From positions 1,946 through 26,548 of the forward strand of contig JAKCWW010003005.1 of NCBI GenBank assembly GCA_026260175.1: DNA of 24,603 nt, given 5' to 3'. The stretch is from Reticulitermes lucifugus. Taxonomy: Eukaryota > Arthropoda > Insecta > Blattodea > Rhinotermitidae. A program made the translations under genes and the position numbers. Of the stretch, positions 9,521 to 19,744 are shown piece after piece; the stretch's first letter is position 1, and every line of letters begins with the position of its first letter. The notes below the pieces were generated by a model that worked only from the letters and a program-made list of their open reading frames with translations, did no database searches and was not told the origin of the DNA.

Positions 9521-12500
9521 CTGAAAGTCAACAAAATTACAAAATCTGCACTCTCTCCAAGATAATTACATACAAAAGATGCATTCCCAGCATAACATTG
9601 TTAATTTAATAACAAAATAATAGAGATTCAATACGATAAAGCAGGCATCTTTCTCCTTTAATGTGCATAAAAAGATCAACTTCGAGATTTTAATGTTGAG
9701 GTACAGATTGAGGATTAAAATTGGGAAATGTAAACGGCATACAAACAGCAAGCAGCACTGTGTTGTATGCTAATCTGTCCAAGCACAGCATGTCCATTTG
9801 AGGCCAACTCTCTGGCGAAAAGAAATCAAAACTGGCAGTAGTGATGGCTCCACTATCTCAAGATGTCAAATTTCAAACAGAGAGGTTTAATAATATGTGG
9901 ATTGGAGATTTGGGATAGTTCATAAGGTTCAATGGGATTATCAGAACAATATACAGAGTGAAATTGCTACCAGAAAAGTTGCCAGTCCACATAGAGAATA
10001 TATGTCAAGTTAGAAACAGAACAGAGAAGAACAGAAGTGCATTTCATTCCTCAGTAAAGGTGTGGATCACAAAAAAATGATACATTGGCCAGTTTTCTGG
10101 AGCCAGACACTATTTAGAATTTTTCTTTACACTGTCAACCAACAGGTTATAAATAGTTACAATATTCATTATGTAAAATTCTGTAAGGAGTTGCAGCTTA
10201 AAAATTATTATTCTGCACTCAGTCATCTTTTTCACCTCCACTTTGCATCACTGTATGCTATCTCCTGACTAGATTTAAGGGGCATAATTATTAGGGGACC
10301 ATACAAGAAGAGATCATAATGTAATACTGTTATCTGAAACTGCACGAAAAGGAAGGAACACTTACTTCTGCTTTATACATTTTGATCAATCCAGCATTAA
10401 CTTTTGACCATGAAGGAACAGCACTGATGTTCCAAAGTTGGTTTGAGTGTTCAGCAAATAGGCCAGTTTTCACCTGCAACAGAAATTCAGTATTTTAAAT
10501 ACAGTCATTTTATGCATAAAGGATCAAAAGAGTGCTGTTACCATAGGAACAGTCAACAGTATTGAGCTACATAATGCACAGGGATCACTGAATGGCAGCA
10601 CCTTCATTAGATATACACAAAGAACACTTAAAGGCATGTCAAATCTTTAATCCACAAGAGATGACAAATGATTCCTAGCTGAAATATTCTGACCTCACAT
10701 TTCTGACCCAAGATCCATCAAATTCTTCTGATCTTTGCAACATATTCTTCAACTTTAGGATTTATATCAATGACATACTTGTGTATTCTTGTGCCAGGTT
10801 TTTACCTACAGCATCATGATGAAAGACTGTATCATAACAAATTTCAAACATTGTGAAATTAAATACTTCACTAATGTAACTTGAATTGTGTTTTATATAT
10901 CTGCAAAGAATGGTCAGCAGAATTAAACATAACCACTGATAATATCTTTGATTTGTTTCACGTTGTGCTAAAGAATTTAGCGAAATGTTGTTGATATGTA
11001 AAGCACCAATTGATCTGACATCATGATAAGGGGTGGTTATAGTCAGTACTTAGTATTACAACACTCCTACTGCCAAGAAAGGCAGTGGCTACATTAAGTA
11101 AATGCACACATCTGACTTGAACACAAATAGTGCAATTTGTGGCTGTGAATAGTAGATATACTCAGCATTCTCATGTCATTTCTTCAGTCACTTAGAATTT
11201 AGAATCGGTGACAAAGATCCTGACATTACTTATGTCCTGTTGTATGGTCTTCTGTGTTACTGGACTAATTTTCATCAGTCAAGCTCAAGTACAAAGAAAA
11301 TATAACACGTATGTTGAACATCTACTGTACAATGACAGCTTAAGACTTGCAACTTGTGTGGTCACTGAAAGCAATAAAATAATCTCAGGCAAAAAGCAAC
11401 ATCAATGATGAGAAAGTCTCTGATAAGTTGAAATTCTGCTCTGAACTGACACAGCTGGTCGCCCAAGAAGATTTTATCGGTAAAAGGATTGCTGAAGATT
11501 CAAGTCTTCTGGGATGTTATGCTGTGTAGCTGGTTAAACAGTTCCCGACATTCTGAAGGATCGTGATGCCTTCATCTTCAGGGTCAGGCAGTCCTAAACA
11601 CGGCATTAACACCCCAGTAGTCTTCAGCAACACTGCTGTGAGAACCTCAAATCTTGCAATAGGATTGTCTCATAAATTCTATTTTCCATTTGTGATAGCA
11701 ATTCAATATGAAGCTGTGGCAGCTCAACTAGGAAAGATGTGAAAACCCAGTTTATGAGGGATATCTTAGATTCAAAACTCCTGTGCTTCATAGGTACATG
11801 CCATACAAATGACTGTGACTGTGTTTTGGTATAGACATCTTCTTTTAAGTGGAACAGAATCTGAAACTGTGCTATTTGTTGCAGGCTCTGTGATGGCATT
11901 GTACTGTTTCTTCTGACACTCATTCTATCATCTTCTCAATCTTATCAACTGTCACCAACAGCTTTCACTTTAAATGGCCACAGTATGAAATATAGCACTA
12001 ATGACCTTAGGGGCGCCAGTTGTATGTAACTTTTAACATTTCCACAGCCTCACCAAAACTGAGCCACATAAAACACCAGTTTTCTGCACCTAAAATTCCT
12101 CTCGGTTCTTAAATAATTCATAGACATCCATCAGAAATTCTCAAAGTTCAGACTACATGCATCCGTCCACAAATTTTTCATTGCTTGGTGCTAGCCTTAA
12201 CAGATTTTTCCACTTCTTATCCTGAATATTGTCTCTTGATCAAATCGTGATACAATAAAACCCCTATTTAATGAATTGCTGGGGGATTAGAATATATTTC
12301 ACTACATCGAGGTTTTCATTAAATGGAGGTTACATTGTTTATATGGAGCTATTGTCAGGACATGAAAAAATCATCACTAAATCTGGGATTTCACTAAATG
12401 CGGGAACATTAAATCGGGGGTTTTACTGTTTTTACAGTAAACAGACTCCCAATAGCCACAATATACAGTAATTACATTGAGGATTATAAACTGCAATGAT

Positions 12501-15500
12501 AGAGATCCTTTACCTTATTAATGAACTGAATGCAGCTGATGAACGTGTAATCTTTGGCATAAGATTCAACAATATCAGGCTGCAGAAAAGATCTTGGTTC
12601 AATTCGTGGATGTGCTGAAATTTATACAAAGTGTAAAGTGTGAATATGACAACATAGCATAAGCCAAAATATGATATTAGATTGCAACACAGAGGATCAT
12701 GTAAGGTAGCAGGAAAGCATTTTCAATAGGGCATATTCCCTGACTATAATATTACAACTTTCACAGAACACAGCCAGTCAGTGGAACATTTAAAGAGTTC
12801 ATTTGAATAGGTAGGCATCGAGAGCTTTTAGAGTGCATGAGGCTCTTTACATTAAGACATGACTATCTCCATGATGCAAGGTACTGCAATACACATACAA
12901 TCAGGTGATGAAAAAAATTTCATGCCTTTCATGGTACTCATCAGCCCATCACTGGTGCTTGGCACCACATTATCCTGAGCCACTGCAACCCAGTTCACAC
13001 CCTGTCTTTTATCATTAAACTATAATATTTTAGGAAGGGGGAAGTAGACCATAATCTGTATGGATCACACTCCATTACAAAATGTTATGGCTTTATTTAC
13101 TGAAAATATGACTTTTGTTTAAAAAGCGGCGTTTAAACAGATAAGGTGTCTCATTCTTCAAGGAGTTGAATTATTTTTAGAGCATGAAGTGCAACAAAAC
13201 ACATTTAATACAGGGTTTCCATAAAAGAATGGTAAGATGTTGAATGTCCATAATATAGGACTTGTGCAGTATAAAACAGTGAAAGTGGCAACACTAGATT
13301 CCATCACTCAAATAGTTTTTTCACACACCAGTTTTCCCCACCTAATTTTCGCTCAAGGTCACAACATATCGGTGTCTGTCTGTTGTTGGTGCCGTTGCAC
13401 GCTGTTGATAATGTTTATGGACAAAGAAAATGCACGATGTGTGTTGTGGTTTGCGGAAACAAAATCGTTAGTGAGTGTTCAGCATGAAACAGGGAGTGTT
13501 TGTAAGAAAGTCAGCTGGAAGACCTGCAGTTACAGAAGGAAATGTAGAAAGGATCCGGCAGTCTTTTATTTGCAGCCCACGTAAGTCGATTCCTTGGCAT
13601 AGCTTAGAATCAGCAATTCCTAAATCAACAGTGCACAAAGCTCTTCATAAGAAACTTAAATTACATACGTACAAAATTCAGCTACTTCATGAAATCAAAG
13701 CTGCAGACAAACCAATGAGAAAGGAGTTTGCTGAGCATATGCTAGAAACAATTGACAGTGACCCCAATTTTATGCATAACATTATGTCTACCAATGAGGC
13801 TACGTTCCATAATAATGGCTGCATCAACCGACGTAACTACCGGATATGGGGTAGCAAAAAAACACACGTTACACACGAGTTTGTCCGTGATTCGCCAAAG
13901 CTAAACGTTTGGTGTGGGTTAATACATGATCACATCTTTGGGCCATTTGTTTTTACTGAAAACACCATAAATGGTAGGATGTTTTTGGATATGCTTGAGT
14001 TGTGTTTGTTTCCTCAAGTTGATGATCTACCCAATGCTGGCAACATTTATCTACAGCTGGACAGAGCTCCTCACTACAGTGATCTGGTAAGAGTGGCCTT
14101 GGATGAGATATTCCCAAACAAATGGATCGGCAGAAGTGGACCTATACCTTCGCCTCCCAGAAGCCCGAATTTAACTGTTCGTGATTTTTTCTTCTGGGGG
14201 AACATCAAGAACATTGTGTACGCCGAAAAAATAAGAGATCTGCAACACCTGAAGGACAGAATCTGCGCAGCTATTGAAACAGTTACACCAAAGATGCTTT
14301 CTCGTGTATGGGACGAAGCTGAATACAGACTAGACATTTGCAGGGCAACAAATGGTGCCCATATTGAGATCTATTAAATGTCATATAGCCCATGTGAAAT
14401 TCTTGTGTTTTTCTTGTAACATAAAACATATTATTTTCTTTTTCCCTAACTAGGGTTTCTTCAGTGGATGCCTTAAATCCTACCATTCTTTTATAACAAC
14501 CCTGTATTTTGAGCACGAAGAATGTTTTATATGGATGACGGCAGTGGAAAAAATGTACAAACCAACAAGCTGTGAACTTCCCCAAATGAATGGAATGAAC
14601 TGGTAGTCATCCAGACTCCACACACCATGACTGCCAGCTGGTTCCATTCTATAAGTTAGCTGCAATTTACGAACAAGGACAAGGTACCTGCAACATAAAA
14701 TGAATAATTAAGAAAACAATAACAGGAGCAACATAACGTAGAAGTAACAAGCACACCAATTACATGGTAATCACAGTTTTAGTTATATGAAGCATGTTCG
14801 ATTCTTTTCATTTCAGGCAAGATAGTTTTACTTTAAATTACATATAAGAGACAATATTTAAAAAACTATAAACTCATTCAGCACCAAGAATCCTTCCTTG
14901 AAATAAGTGCAACGAAGCAACACATTTACCAAGATTTTATGGGAAATGTGAGCAAGAGAATTTAAACTGGAGTATGCATTATATTTTGAGGATGTATAAA
15001 GAAAATCCCAGACCACTGCATTACTGGAGCTGGTTGGCTTTGTGCCCTGGCCACTTTAACCCTGGGGTAAGAGCTCCTGGTATCCACTGAACAGAAGACT
15101 CAGCAGGACCCTTAGCCAGTCTGGATGTTTTAGAGAAGAGAAAAATCTCTTACCACAGCCAGGAATTGAACTACGGTTTCTTGGTCATCTCAGTCAATCA
15201 AGCAACCAACTAATCAATCAGTACTGATAAAAGCACCACATTCTACTCTAAACTATGTGACAATATGTCAGGGCAATTATGTATTTAGCCTGCAAAGATA
15301 TGTGACTGTACTTCACCTGTGGAATATTCGAGTAACAGCAGCCACCTTGTCTTCCTCAAGCAATGACCCAATTTTAAAAAGGCAACACATGAGCATAATG
15401 AATGACATCTCATGACCCGTGCCATAATCAATTCGTGTTGGGTTACCAAATCCTTCTGACAGGTACAGCATTATCTCTGGGACTGCCCGATGAAATTGCT

Positions 15501-16819
15501 CTGGGAGTGCTTCTTGAAGAAGTTGTGTTGCACCCTGTTGTGATTATAATATGACTCAGATATTACTTCTGAATAACCTTGCACAACAAGAATGTCAAAT
15601 TATTTGGGGGGGGGGACAATGAAACAGTACCTCTTTCAATTTCTTGTACCAAGTCCTGAAAGCCTGATTGCCAAACCTCTGGGGCTGCTCTATAGGTGGT
15701 GTTTCTTCTATCCAGACATCCAACTTATCAAGGAGACTGACCATTCCTTTGGTCACATCACTCTCAGGACATTCAACTGATAATGACTTCCCTTTTACAG
15801 CCTCATTAAGTGCCATGATGAAGCCCAAGTATTCCTGTGTGGAAAGAAAGTAAACTGTTCAGTGGTCATTTACATGCCACTGTAATTACAACTGATGGAG
15901 TTGTGCTAATTAAAAATAAACAACAGAATGAAGATGAATTTTGCTCAATAATAATTAATTCTTCACATTGATGTGTATTAGATTCAGTCATGAGAATTGT
16001 AATCTCCATAACATGTTTAATAATTTAATATTTTGGATCTTATTCTGTTTGTTTGTACAAAGAATGGAAAAGAACAGTGTGAAAGAGGCAGTTTGTGTTT
16101 AAGTAGTAGAAGTACTTGTTGTTGACTTGGGATGTGATTGCTGTTCTTGTCAGTTGCCATCTGCAACCAACAGAGATATTTCTGTAAGCAGCTATTTAGT
16201 GTATTTCAATGCAGTTCAATAATTGCATTAATGTGAAGCTCAACAATAATCTATTTTTCTGTTGGAAAAACTGAAAAAGTTGATATGACAGTGTTGAGTA
16301 ACCTTGTATTATGAACTGCATATGTACAAAGTAGAGAAACAAGCAATGCAGAGTCCAAAGGTACAGGAACACTGGGTAATGACTCACAGCATCATCCATT
16401 TCCACTATGTAATGCTGGTGCGTTCTAAACCAAATAATGCCCAATAGTGGTAAATGATTCAGCAACTTAGCTTGTAGGTGAAGTGGCTCATATTTTATAT
16501 AAAAGCCAACTATGATGTCTTGCCTCAACTATTTTGGTATAAGTTACAAATAACAGTTAAAATAATTTTACAACATACGTAGTAGGCTTCAGACTTCCCC
16601 CAGATTTGCATGTCCTCAACGGTTGTAACGGCTCTCTTGGGTACCAAATATTCATGATCTGCCGATACTGTAAGACATACACAATAACCGGGAATACAGA
16701 AGAGGCTCCTTCGTGTTCGCAAACAACGAATTACTTCACGGAATTTACAATTACAACTTTTTAGTTCCACAATTTTATAAAAGTCTTTTAATACCCTTTA
16801 ACTTACCAGCAGAATCCAT
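9344..16819 (-). CDS. Ptpa: serine/threonine-protein phosphatase 2A activator, complete gene of 8 exons
   Basis: PTPA is a cytosolic and nuclear peptidyl-prolyl isomerase that activates protein phosphatase 2A. I assembled exons 16819-16807, 16667-16579, 15834-15631, 15534-15317, 14687-14563, 12614-12514, 10473-10366 and 9520-9344. All introns are GT-AG and all phases agree, giving 1035 nt: 344 residues and a TGA, against about 320-360 for the family. Family blocks seen in order are [12 protein letters not shown] (near residue 11), [11 protein letters not shown] (near 38), WIEETPP and [11 protein letters not shown] (near 70-90), RIDYGTGHE (136-144), [12 protein letters not shown] (187-198), [31 protein letters not shown] (251-270) and [15 protein letters not shown] (291-305). 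The C-terminal 39 residues after that block are low-conservation. Introns hold a mariner relative, a MITE, a hammerhead-like repeat and a SINE, none of which breaks an exon. The first exon is the least certain. Confidence 0.93.
10366..10473 (-). CDS. Ptpa: Ptpa exon 7
   Basis: There are 36 codons between acceptor CTGTTGCAG and donor GCAGAA|GTAAGT, in phase 0 at both ends. It encodes [20 protein letters not shown] and [16 protein letters not shown], among the best conserved PTPA segments. Confidence 0.96.
11490..11595 (-). repeat. dispersed-repeat unit with hammerhead-like motif
   Basis: On the minus strand it reads CCCTGAAGAT, stem II GAAGG/CCTTC with a nine-base loop, AGAATGTCGG in place of GAAACGTCGG, then a flank ACACAGCATAACATCCCAG and AAGAC. 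It is the same unit as at 2752-3015 and 6140-6265. The second core box is altered, so it is probably inactive. It lies in Ptpa intron 6, antisense to neither exon and on the gene's strand. Confidence 0.6.
12253..12429. repeat. pogo/Tigger-like MITE
   Basis: The left end is CAATAAAACCCCTATTTAATG, one base too long to be exact, and the right end on the other strand is CAGTAAAACCCCCGATTTAA. The ends are inverted and match the CAGTAAAACC-type terminus typical of pogo/Tigger elements. The interior has repeated TTCACTA/ATTAAAT motifs and no transposase. It lies in Ptpa intron 6, well away from exons. Confidence 0.5.
12514..12614 (-). CDS. Ptpa: Ptpa exon 6
   Basis: The acceptor AAATTTCAG precedes 12614, and the donor is AATAAG|GTAAAG. 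It encodes [19 protein letters not shown], then [14 protein letters not shown]. Two bases complete the codon carried from exon 5 and the exon ends in phase 0. Confidence 0.94.
13211..14504 (+). mobile_element. Tc1/mariner-superfamily element, DD41D-like, 1294 bp
   Basis: The terminal inverted repeats are CAGGGTTTCCATAAAAGAAT at the left (from 13211) and CAGGGTTGTTATAAAAGAAT on the other strand at the right (ending 14504). They extend about 28 bp with 4 mismatches in the first 26. TA flanks both ends (13209-13210 and 14505-14506), the expected target duplication. The interior holds one transposase pseudogene. The element sits in Ptpa intron 5 in the opposite orientation to the gene. Confidence 0.9.
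13411..14377 (+). pseudogene. mariner-like transposase, inactivated
   Basis: The reading starts at ATG 13411 or 13417 ([20 protein letters not shown]) and changes frame near 13508-13512 to the 300-codon frame that ends at TAA 14377. About 25 residues of the first DNA-binding helix region appear deleted just before ETGSV. The downstream part has [19 protein letters not shown] and [18 protein letters not shown] (second helix-turn-helix), then [15 protein letters not shown] and DMLEL of the DDE fold. The first catalytic aspartate is asparagine (TNEATFH, codon 13793-13795). The second (QLDRAPH) and third (VRDFFFWG) remain, with 40 residues between them. The end GAHIEIY matches the family. It is a dead copy by deletion, frameshift and catalytic loss. 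Confidence 0.88.
14563..14687 (-). CDS. Ptpa: Ptpa exon 5
   Basis: The acceptor ATGTTGCAG precedes 14687, and the donor GTTG|GTTTGT gives phase 1. It encodes [29 protein letters not shown] and IWGSSQLV. The right end of the mariner-like element (14504) lies only 58 bases downstream of the exon end, inside intron 5. Confidence 0.95.
15010..15215 (-). repeat. tRNA-derived SINE, reversed copy
   Basis: On the minus strand a B-box-like GTTCAATTCCTGGC (about 15158-15171) is followed by GTAAGAGATTTTTCTCTTCTC, CCAGACTGGCTAAGGGTCC, GGATACCAGGAGCTC and TTACCCCAGGGTTAAAGTGG. The order and sequence match the 3432/8575 SINE family. It lies in Ptpa intron 4. Confidence 0.65.
15317..15534 (-). CDS. Ptpa: Ptpa exon 4
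   Basis: The exon runs from acceptor CACAACAG to donor CACAG|GTGAAG, ending in phase 2. It encodes [12 protein letters not shown], the strongly conserved [13 protein letters not shown] and CCLFKIG. The GTGHE segment is a PTPA hallmark linked to its activity. Confidence 0.95.
15631..15834 (-). CDS. Ptpa: Ptpa exon 3
   Basis: The acceptor CCACACAG precedes GAATACTTGGGC, and the donor is GAG|GTACTG. It has 68 codons, in phase 0 at both ends, including [31 protein letters not shown] and [10 protein letters not shown] run of ten G (15606-15615 on the plus strand) sits in the short 96-bp intron just after it. Confidence 0.95.
16579..16667 (-). CDS. Ptpa: Ptpa exon 2
   Basis: The acceptor GTCTTACAG precedes 16667, and the donor GTATGT follows TAC TAC at 16579. 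It encodes [17 protein letters not shown] and KSEAYY, the N-terminal PTPA block. Two bases complete the split codon and the exon ends in phase 0. Confidence 0.9.
16807..16819 (-). CDS. Ptpa: Ptpa exon 1 (start codon, 4 residues)
   Basis: ATG GAT TCT GCT G is followed by a consensus donor GTAAGT at 16806-16801. The phase (one base carried over) is exactly what exon 2 needs, giving [15 protein letters not shown] at the join. An ATG in such a short exon could be coincidence, but the phase and the donor both fit. Confidence 0.65.
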
Positions 16820-18339
16820 CTTTGAGAATTACAGTGAATATTCTAAAATATCAAAGACCCATTTCAAAATAACTACTTTGAATCCTGTCTTTCTGTCAGC
16901 TGTATGACTAATACAATACAGCAGCGCCGTATTGCGGGGTGGAACCGGACTTCCATTTATCCATTCATCTGTGCATATGGCCTGTGCTGCCATTACGGAT
17001 ATATGGTCTGTGGGGAGGCAGGGATGTGCAAGGTTATCGCAATGTATTTGGCCGATCAAAGAGATGGGGTGTATTTCAGATCATGTATTGAGATATGTAT
17101 GCGAATTATTACATTGCTGTACCTGCATTATCAGTTCAGGACCGTAGGTAGGGCCCCAAACCTGGTTTTCTTCTATACAAGTATATATTTTTACACAAGT
17201 CCCGTGTCGCAAACTGCTTTGGCCAAAATAAGCAATTTCCAGTCCAAATAAGCTCCCAATTCCGGCAATAGCGTTAAAGTGAAGGCAGAATATTTTTCAA
17301 GCAAGGTGTGCTAAAGAAATGGACGTTGATTGAAAGTGGTAGTAACATTGAGGTTATGGCCTTTTGTTTACCAGTGCCAGGCTGTGATACAGTTGCCGTA
17401 TCAGAGCTAGTGCAACTGTTGAGGATTTTAAACCACTGCAGTAGAAGGCAGCGTTTTTGACCGCGTTTGGGCAGGGGCTGCGTTGGCCGTCTTCCCAATC
17501 TTTTCGTACATGCACACAAATCAATAGGCTTTGTCACTAAACTTCAGCACCCGTGGGACTGAAACCAGTCTCGCACATTTCATGTACAAGAAATTCTTCC
17601 TCCTTATAAATCTGTAAACTGTACCCAATATATGGAACACCAAGTCCAAGGATTCTCACCAGCTTCCATCTCAAATTAGTACAATGAAGAATAAAATCCA
17701 TCAGATAACACTGTGCATGTGTACATGACCTCTTACACAATAATTGGTTTAATATGAGTGAAGTAAATTGTGGGAGATGAGTAGCAGTTAACAATTTTAC
17801 TGATTAGGCTAACACTTCCATCATCCCTGTTGCCATTGCATTAGTCCTTGAAGAAAAGCTGTCACAATAATCTTGCATTACCAACCTCTAGTACTGAGAT
17901 GTGTATTTCTATGTAGTAATCCATGGTAGCAGCTGAGAAGAAACATGCAGACTTTTGTTGTTTCTAGATCAAATCACTGAGTTTCTTTTGATGGTTGTGT
18001 CATTGGATTTGAAATCTACTGTACATAAAATATTCTTTGCTGATGGACTGATGTTACTATAAATGTACGTCTAGCTTCACGAGTCTTACAATACATGTGA
18101 AGAGAATTGGACATAAGTCTCAACAGAATGCAAGACAAAATCACAACAAAGATAGCTAATAAATCCTCTGAAATTGTGGCATAGTTCAAATATTTAGGAA
18201 TTACACTTGCATGCATGAAAAAGTAATAAGCAGATTAATTCAGTGAATGCCTGCTGTCATTCATTCCAGAATCTTTTGTCTTTCTGTTTGCTTTCTAGAA
18301 ATGTAAGATTAAAGTATACAGAAATACAATTTTGCCTTT
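16820..18339. other. upstream region of Ptpa; no recognisable gene
   Basis: The 5' UTR and promoter of Ptpa should lie at the left of this stretch, but I cannot place a TSS. Several ORFs of 60-115 codons overlap in all frames at 16829-17251. None has a donor in the right phase for Ptpa exon 2 or a recognisable domain. The rest, 17260-18339, contains no recognised feature. Confidence 0.4.
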
Positions 18340-18745
18340 TGCTTTACATGGGTGTGAAAGTCTCTCACAATATGGGAAGAATATAGTCATTGAGGGTATT
18401 CAAGAACAGGTTGTGAAAAACATACGTGGGCCGAAGAGGACAGAAGTAACAAGAGACTAGAGAAAATTGCCTAATGAGAGCTTCATGATTTGTAACTGCT
18501 GGCCAAATATGTGGGTGATCAAATCTTGGGGGATAAGTTGGGCAGGGTATGTGGCATGCATGGAAGAAGGAAAAAGAGAAATACATACAGGATTTTGGTG
18601 GGGAAACATGAATGATAGAGACCACTTGGAAGACCTAAGTGTAGACAAGGATAATTAAAATGGATTTTAAAGAGAAAGGATGGGAGGGCATGGAATGGAC
18701 TCATCTACCTCAGGATTGGGACAAGTGACATGCTGTCATGAACAC
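18340..18745 (+). pseudogene. non-LTR retrotransposon C-terminal tail
   Basis: With several shifts the translation reads LYMGV (from LYGCE), then LHD, NIWVIKSWGISWAGYVACM and EEGKREIHTGFWWGNMNDRDH, followed by an LEDLSVDKDN segment and an end of GWEGMEWTHLPQDWDKWHAVMN. This is the WAGHVARM / LVGKP / WED / DRD-W block at the end of insect non-LTR polyproteins. No frame is open throughout, and the RT core is absent. It lies between Ptpa and asp. Confidence 0.7.
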
Positions 18746-19106
18746 ACTAATGAGCTTTTGAGTTCCATAAAATTTGGGGAATTTCTTGGCTAGCCGATGA
18801 AGTGTTAGCTTCTGAAGGATTCTGTTCCAGGTAGTTACGCATAGCATCCACAAAAATGAAGTACTTATGTGGAAGTCAGCTGCATAAAATACTGAGCTGT
18901 TATCAGCAATTTTTATTACCATAATTTGAATTCACAACCCAATGTTGACGACAAAGTGCCTGCAAGCACAATAATAAAAAAATGTGAGCATGCTAATCCA
19001 TTATTTCTTATACTGTACCATGTCAGCTCAGATCACAAATTAAGTTTTCCTGTCTCAGTTGTAACATGACCAGTCTGCTGTTTGAAACTGGAAGCACACT
19101 CATTAT
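18746..19106. other. no recognisable gene
   Basis: This is A+T-rich sequence with a 70-codon minus-strand ORF at 18710-18922 lacking recognisable features. It may include the distal 3' end of the asp transcription unit. Confidence 0.35.
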
Positions 19107-19366
19107 ACAAATACATCTGATGTACTGACATTACAGTAATAAAATTAATTTACCTGTGTGAATTTTGTGCAAGGATTACATTTGTTAACTTCCTTCACAC
19201 TAAATCAACAGTTCTTAACTAAAATGTATTGTTAATTAGCAGCGTGAAGGAAGTTAACAGGAATGTAATCTTTGCAAAAAAAATGCACACAGGTAAATTA
19301 ATTTTACTACTATAATGTCCGTTCAGTTTTAATTAAATGTTTATAGTTTGAAACATCAGATGTATT
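19107..19366. repeat. long imperfect inverted repeat (fold-back)
   Basis: The left arm ACATCTGATGT ... AAAATTAATTTACCTGTGTG ... GTTAACTTCCTTCACAC (19107-19210) is the reverse complement of GTGAAGGAAGTTAAC ... CACACAGGTAAATTAATTTT ... ACATCAGATGT (19226-19366). The right arm has an extra ~35 bp near its outer end, and a loop of about 15 bp lies at 19211-19225. No ORF is present. It could be a MITE or a rearranged duplicate. Confidence 0.7.
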
Positions 19367-19378
19367 TTTTATAATCTA

Positions 19379-19384
19379 TTTATT
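19379..19384 (-). promoter_or_regulatory. candidate polyadenylation signal of asp
   Basis: AATAAA on the minus strand lies about 115 bases downstream of the asp stop codon, just beyond the 19383-19451 palindrome. Position and sequence fit a poly(A) signal. In A+T-rich DNA a chance match is possible. Confidence 0.4.
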
Positions 19385-19451
19385 AACTTCCTTCACATTA
19401 ATTGACAATACTTTTTTAGTTAAGTACTGTTAATTTAGTGTGAAGGAGTTT
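19383..19451. repeat. second palindrome, copy of the core of the first
   Basis: TTAACTTCCTTCACATTAA (19383-19401) pairs with TTAATTTAGTGTGAAGGAG (19430-19448). Both arms match the inner arms of the 19107-19366 repeat, so the palindrome core occurs twice in tandem. It ends about 50 bases downstream of the asp stop on the gene's strand. Confidence 0.65.
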
Positions 19452-19498
19452 TACTTAAATGTGTCAAGATTGTAAAACTCATTAAAACAAGTAAAACA

Positions 19499-19744
19499 TT
19501 AATTAATTAATTTTAACTGTTTAATTACACAACTGACAGCATGCAAGGGGCTTTCAAAAGTTTGTGGTTGACATGCGCCTGTTACTCTCCAGTCAGGTTT
19601 GGTAGCCGGAAGAACAAGTTTTGGGCATTTGGCCTTCACCTTCGATGTACCTTTCATTGAAGGTTGGGCTCGTTCTTCCTTTTGCTTCAGCTGTTTGTGA
19701 TAGTGAAACAATCGTTGTTGCAGGTGTGGAACCTGTAAAATTCT
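19499..19744 (-). CDS. asp: asp terminal exon
   Basis: The acceptor CTTTCTGCAG precedes AGAATTTTACAGG, and TAA is at 19501-19499. Its 81 residues include VPHLQQRLFHYHKQLKQKEE, KPDWRVTGACQPQ and FESPLHAVSCVIKQLKLIN. The KPDW and P-L-A blocks near the end are typical of ASPM C-termini. Confidence 0.94.
   Translation of the reverse strand, partial: RILQVPHLQQRLFHYHKQLKQKEERAQPSMKGTSKVKAKCPKLVLPATKPDWRVTGACQPQTFESPLHAVSCVIKQLKLIN

Noticed and set aside
15606..15615. Run of ten G as a regulatory or quadruplex element
   Set aside because: It is a single homopolymer in a short intron, with no further G-runs nearby; a simple repeat is enough to explain it.
16829..17059. Alternative Ptpa first exon with start MAAQAICTDEW
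   Set aside because: No donor in this ORF has the phase needed by exon 2, and the N-terminus has no family similarity.
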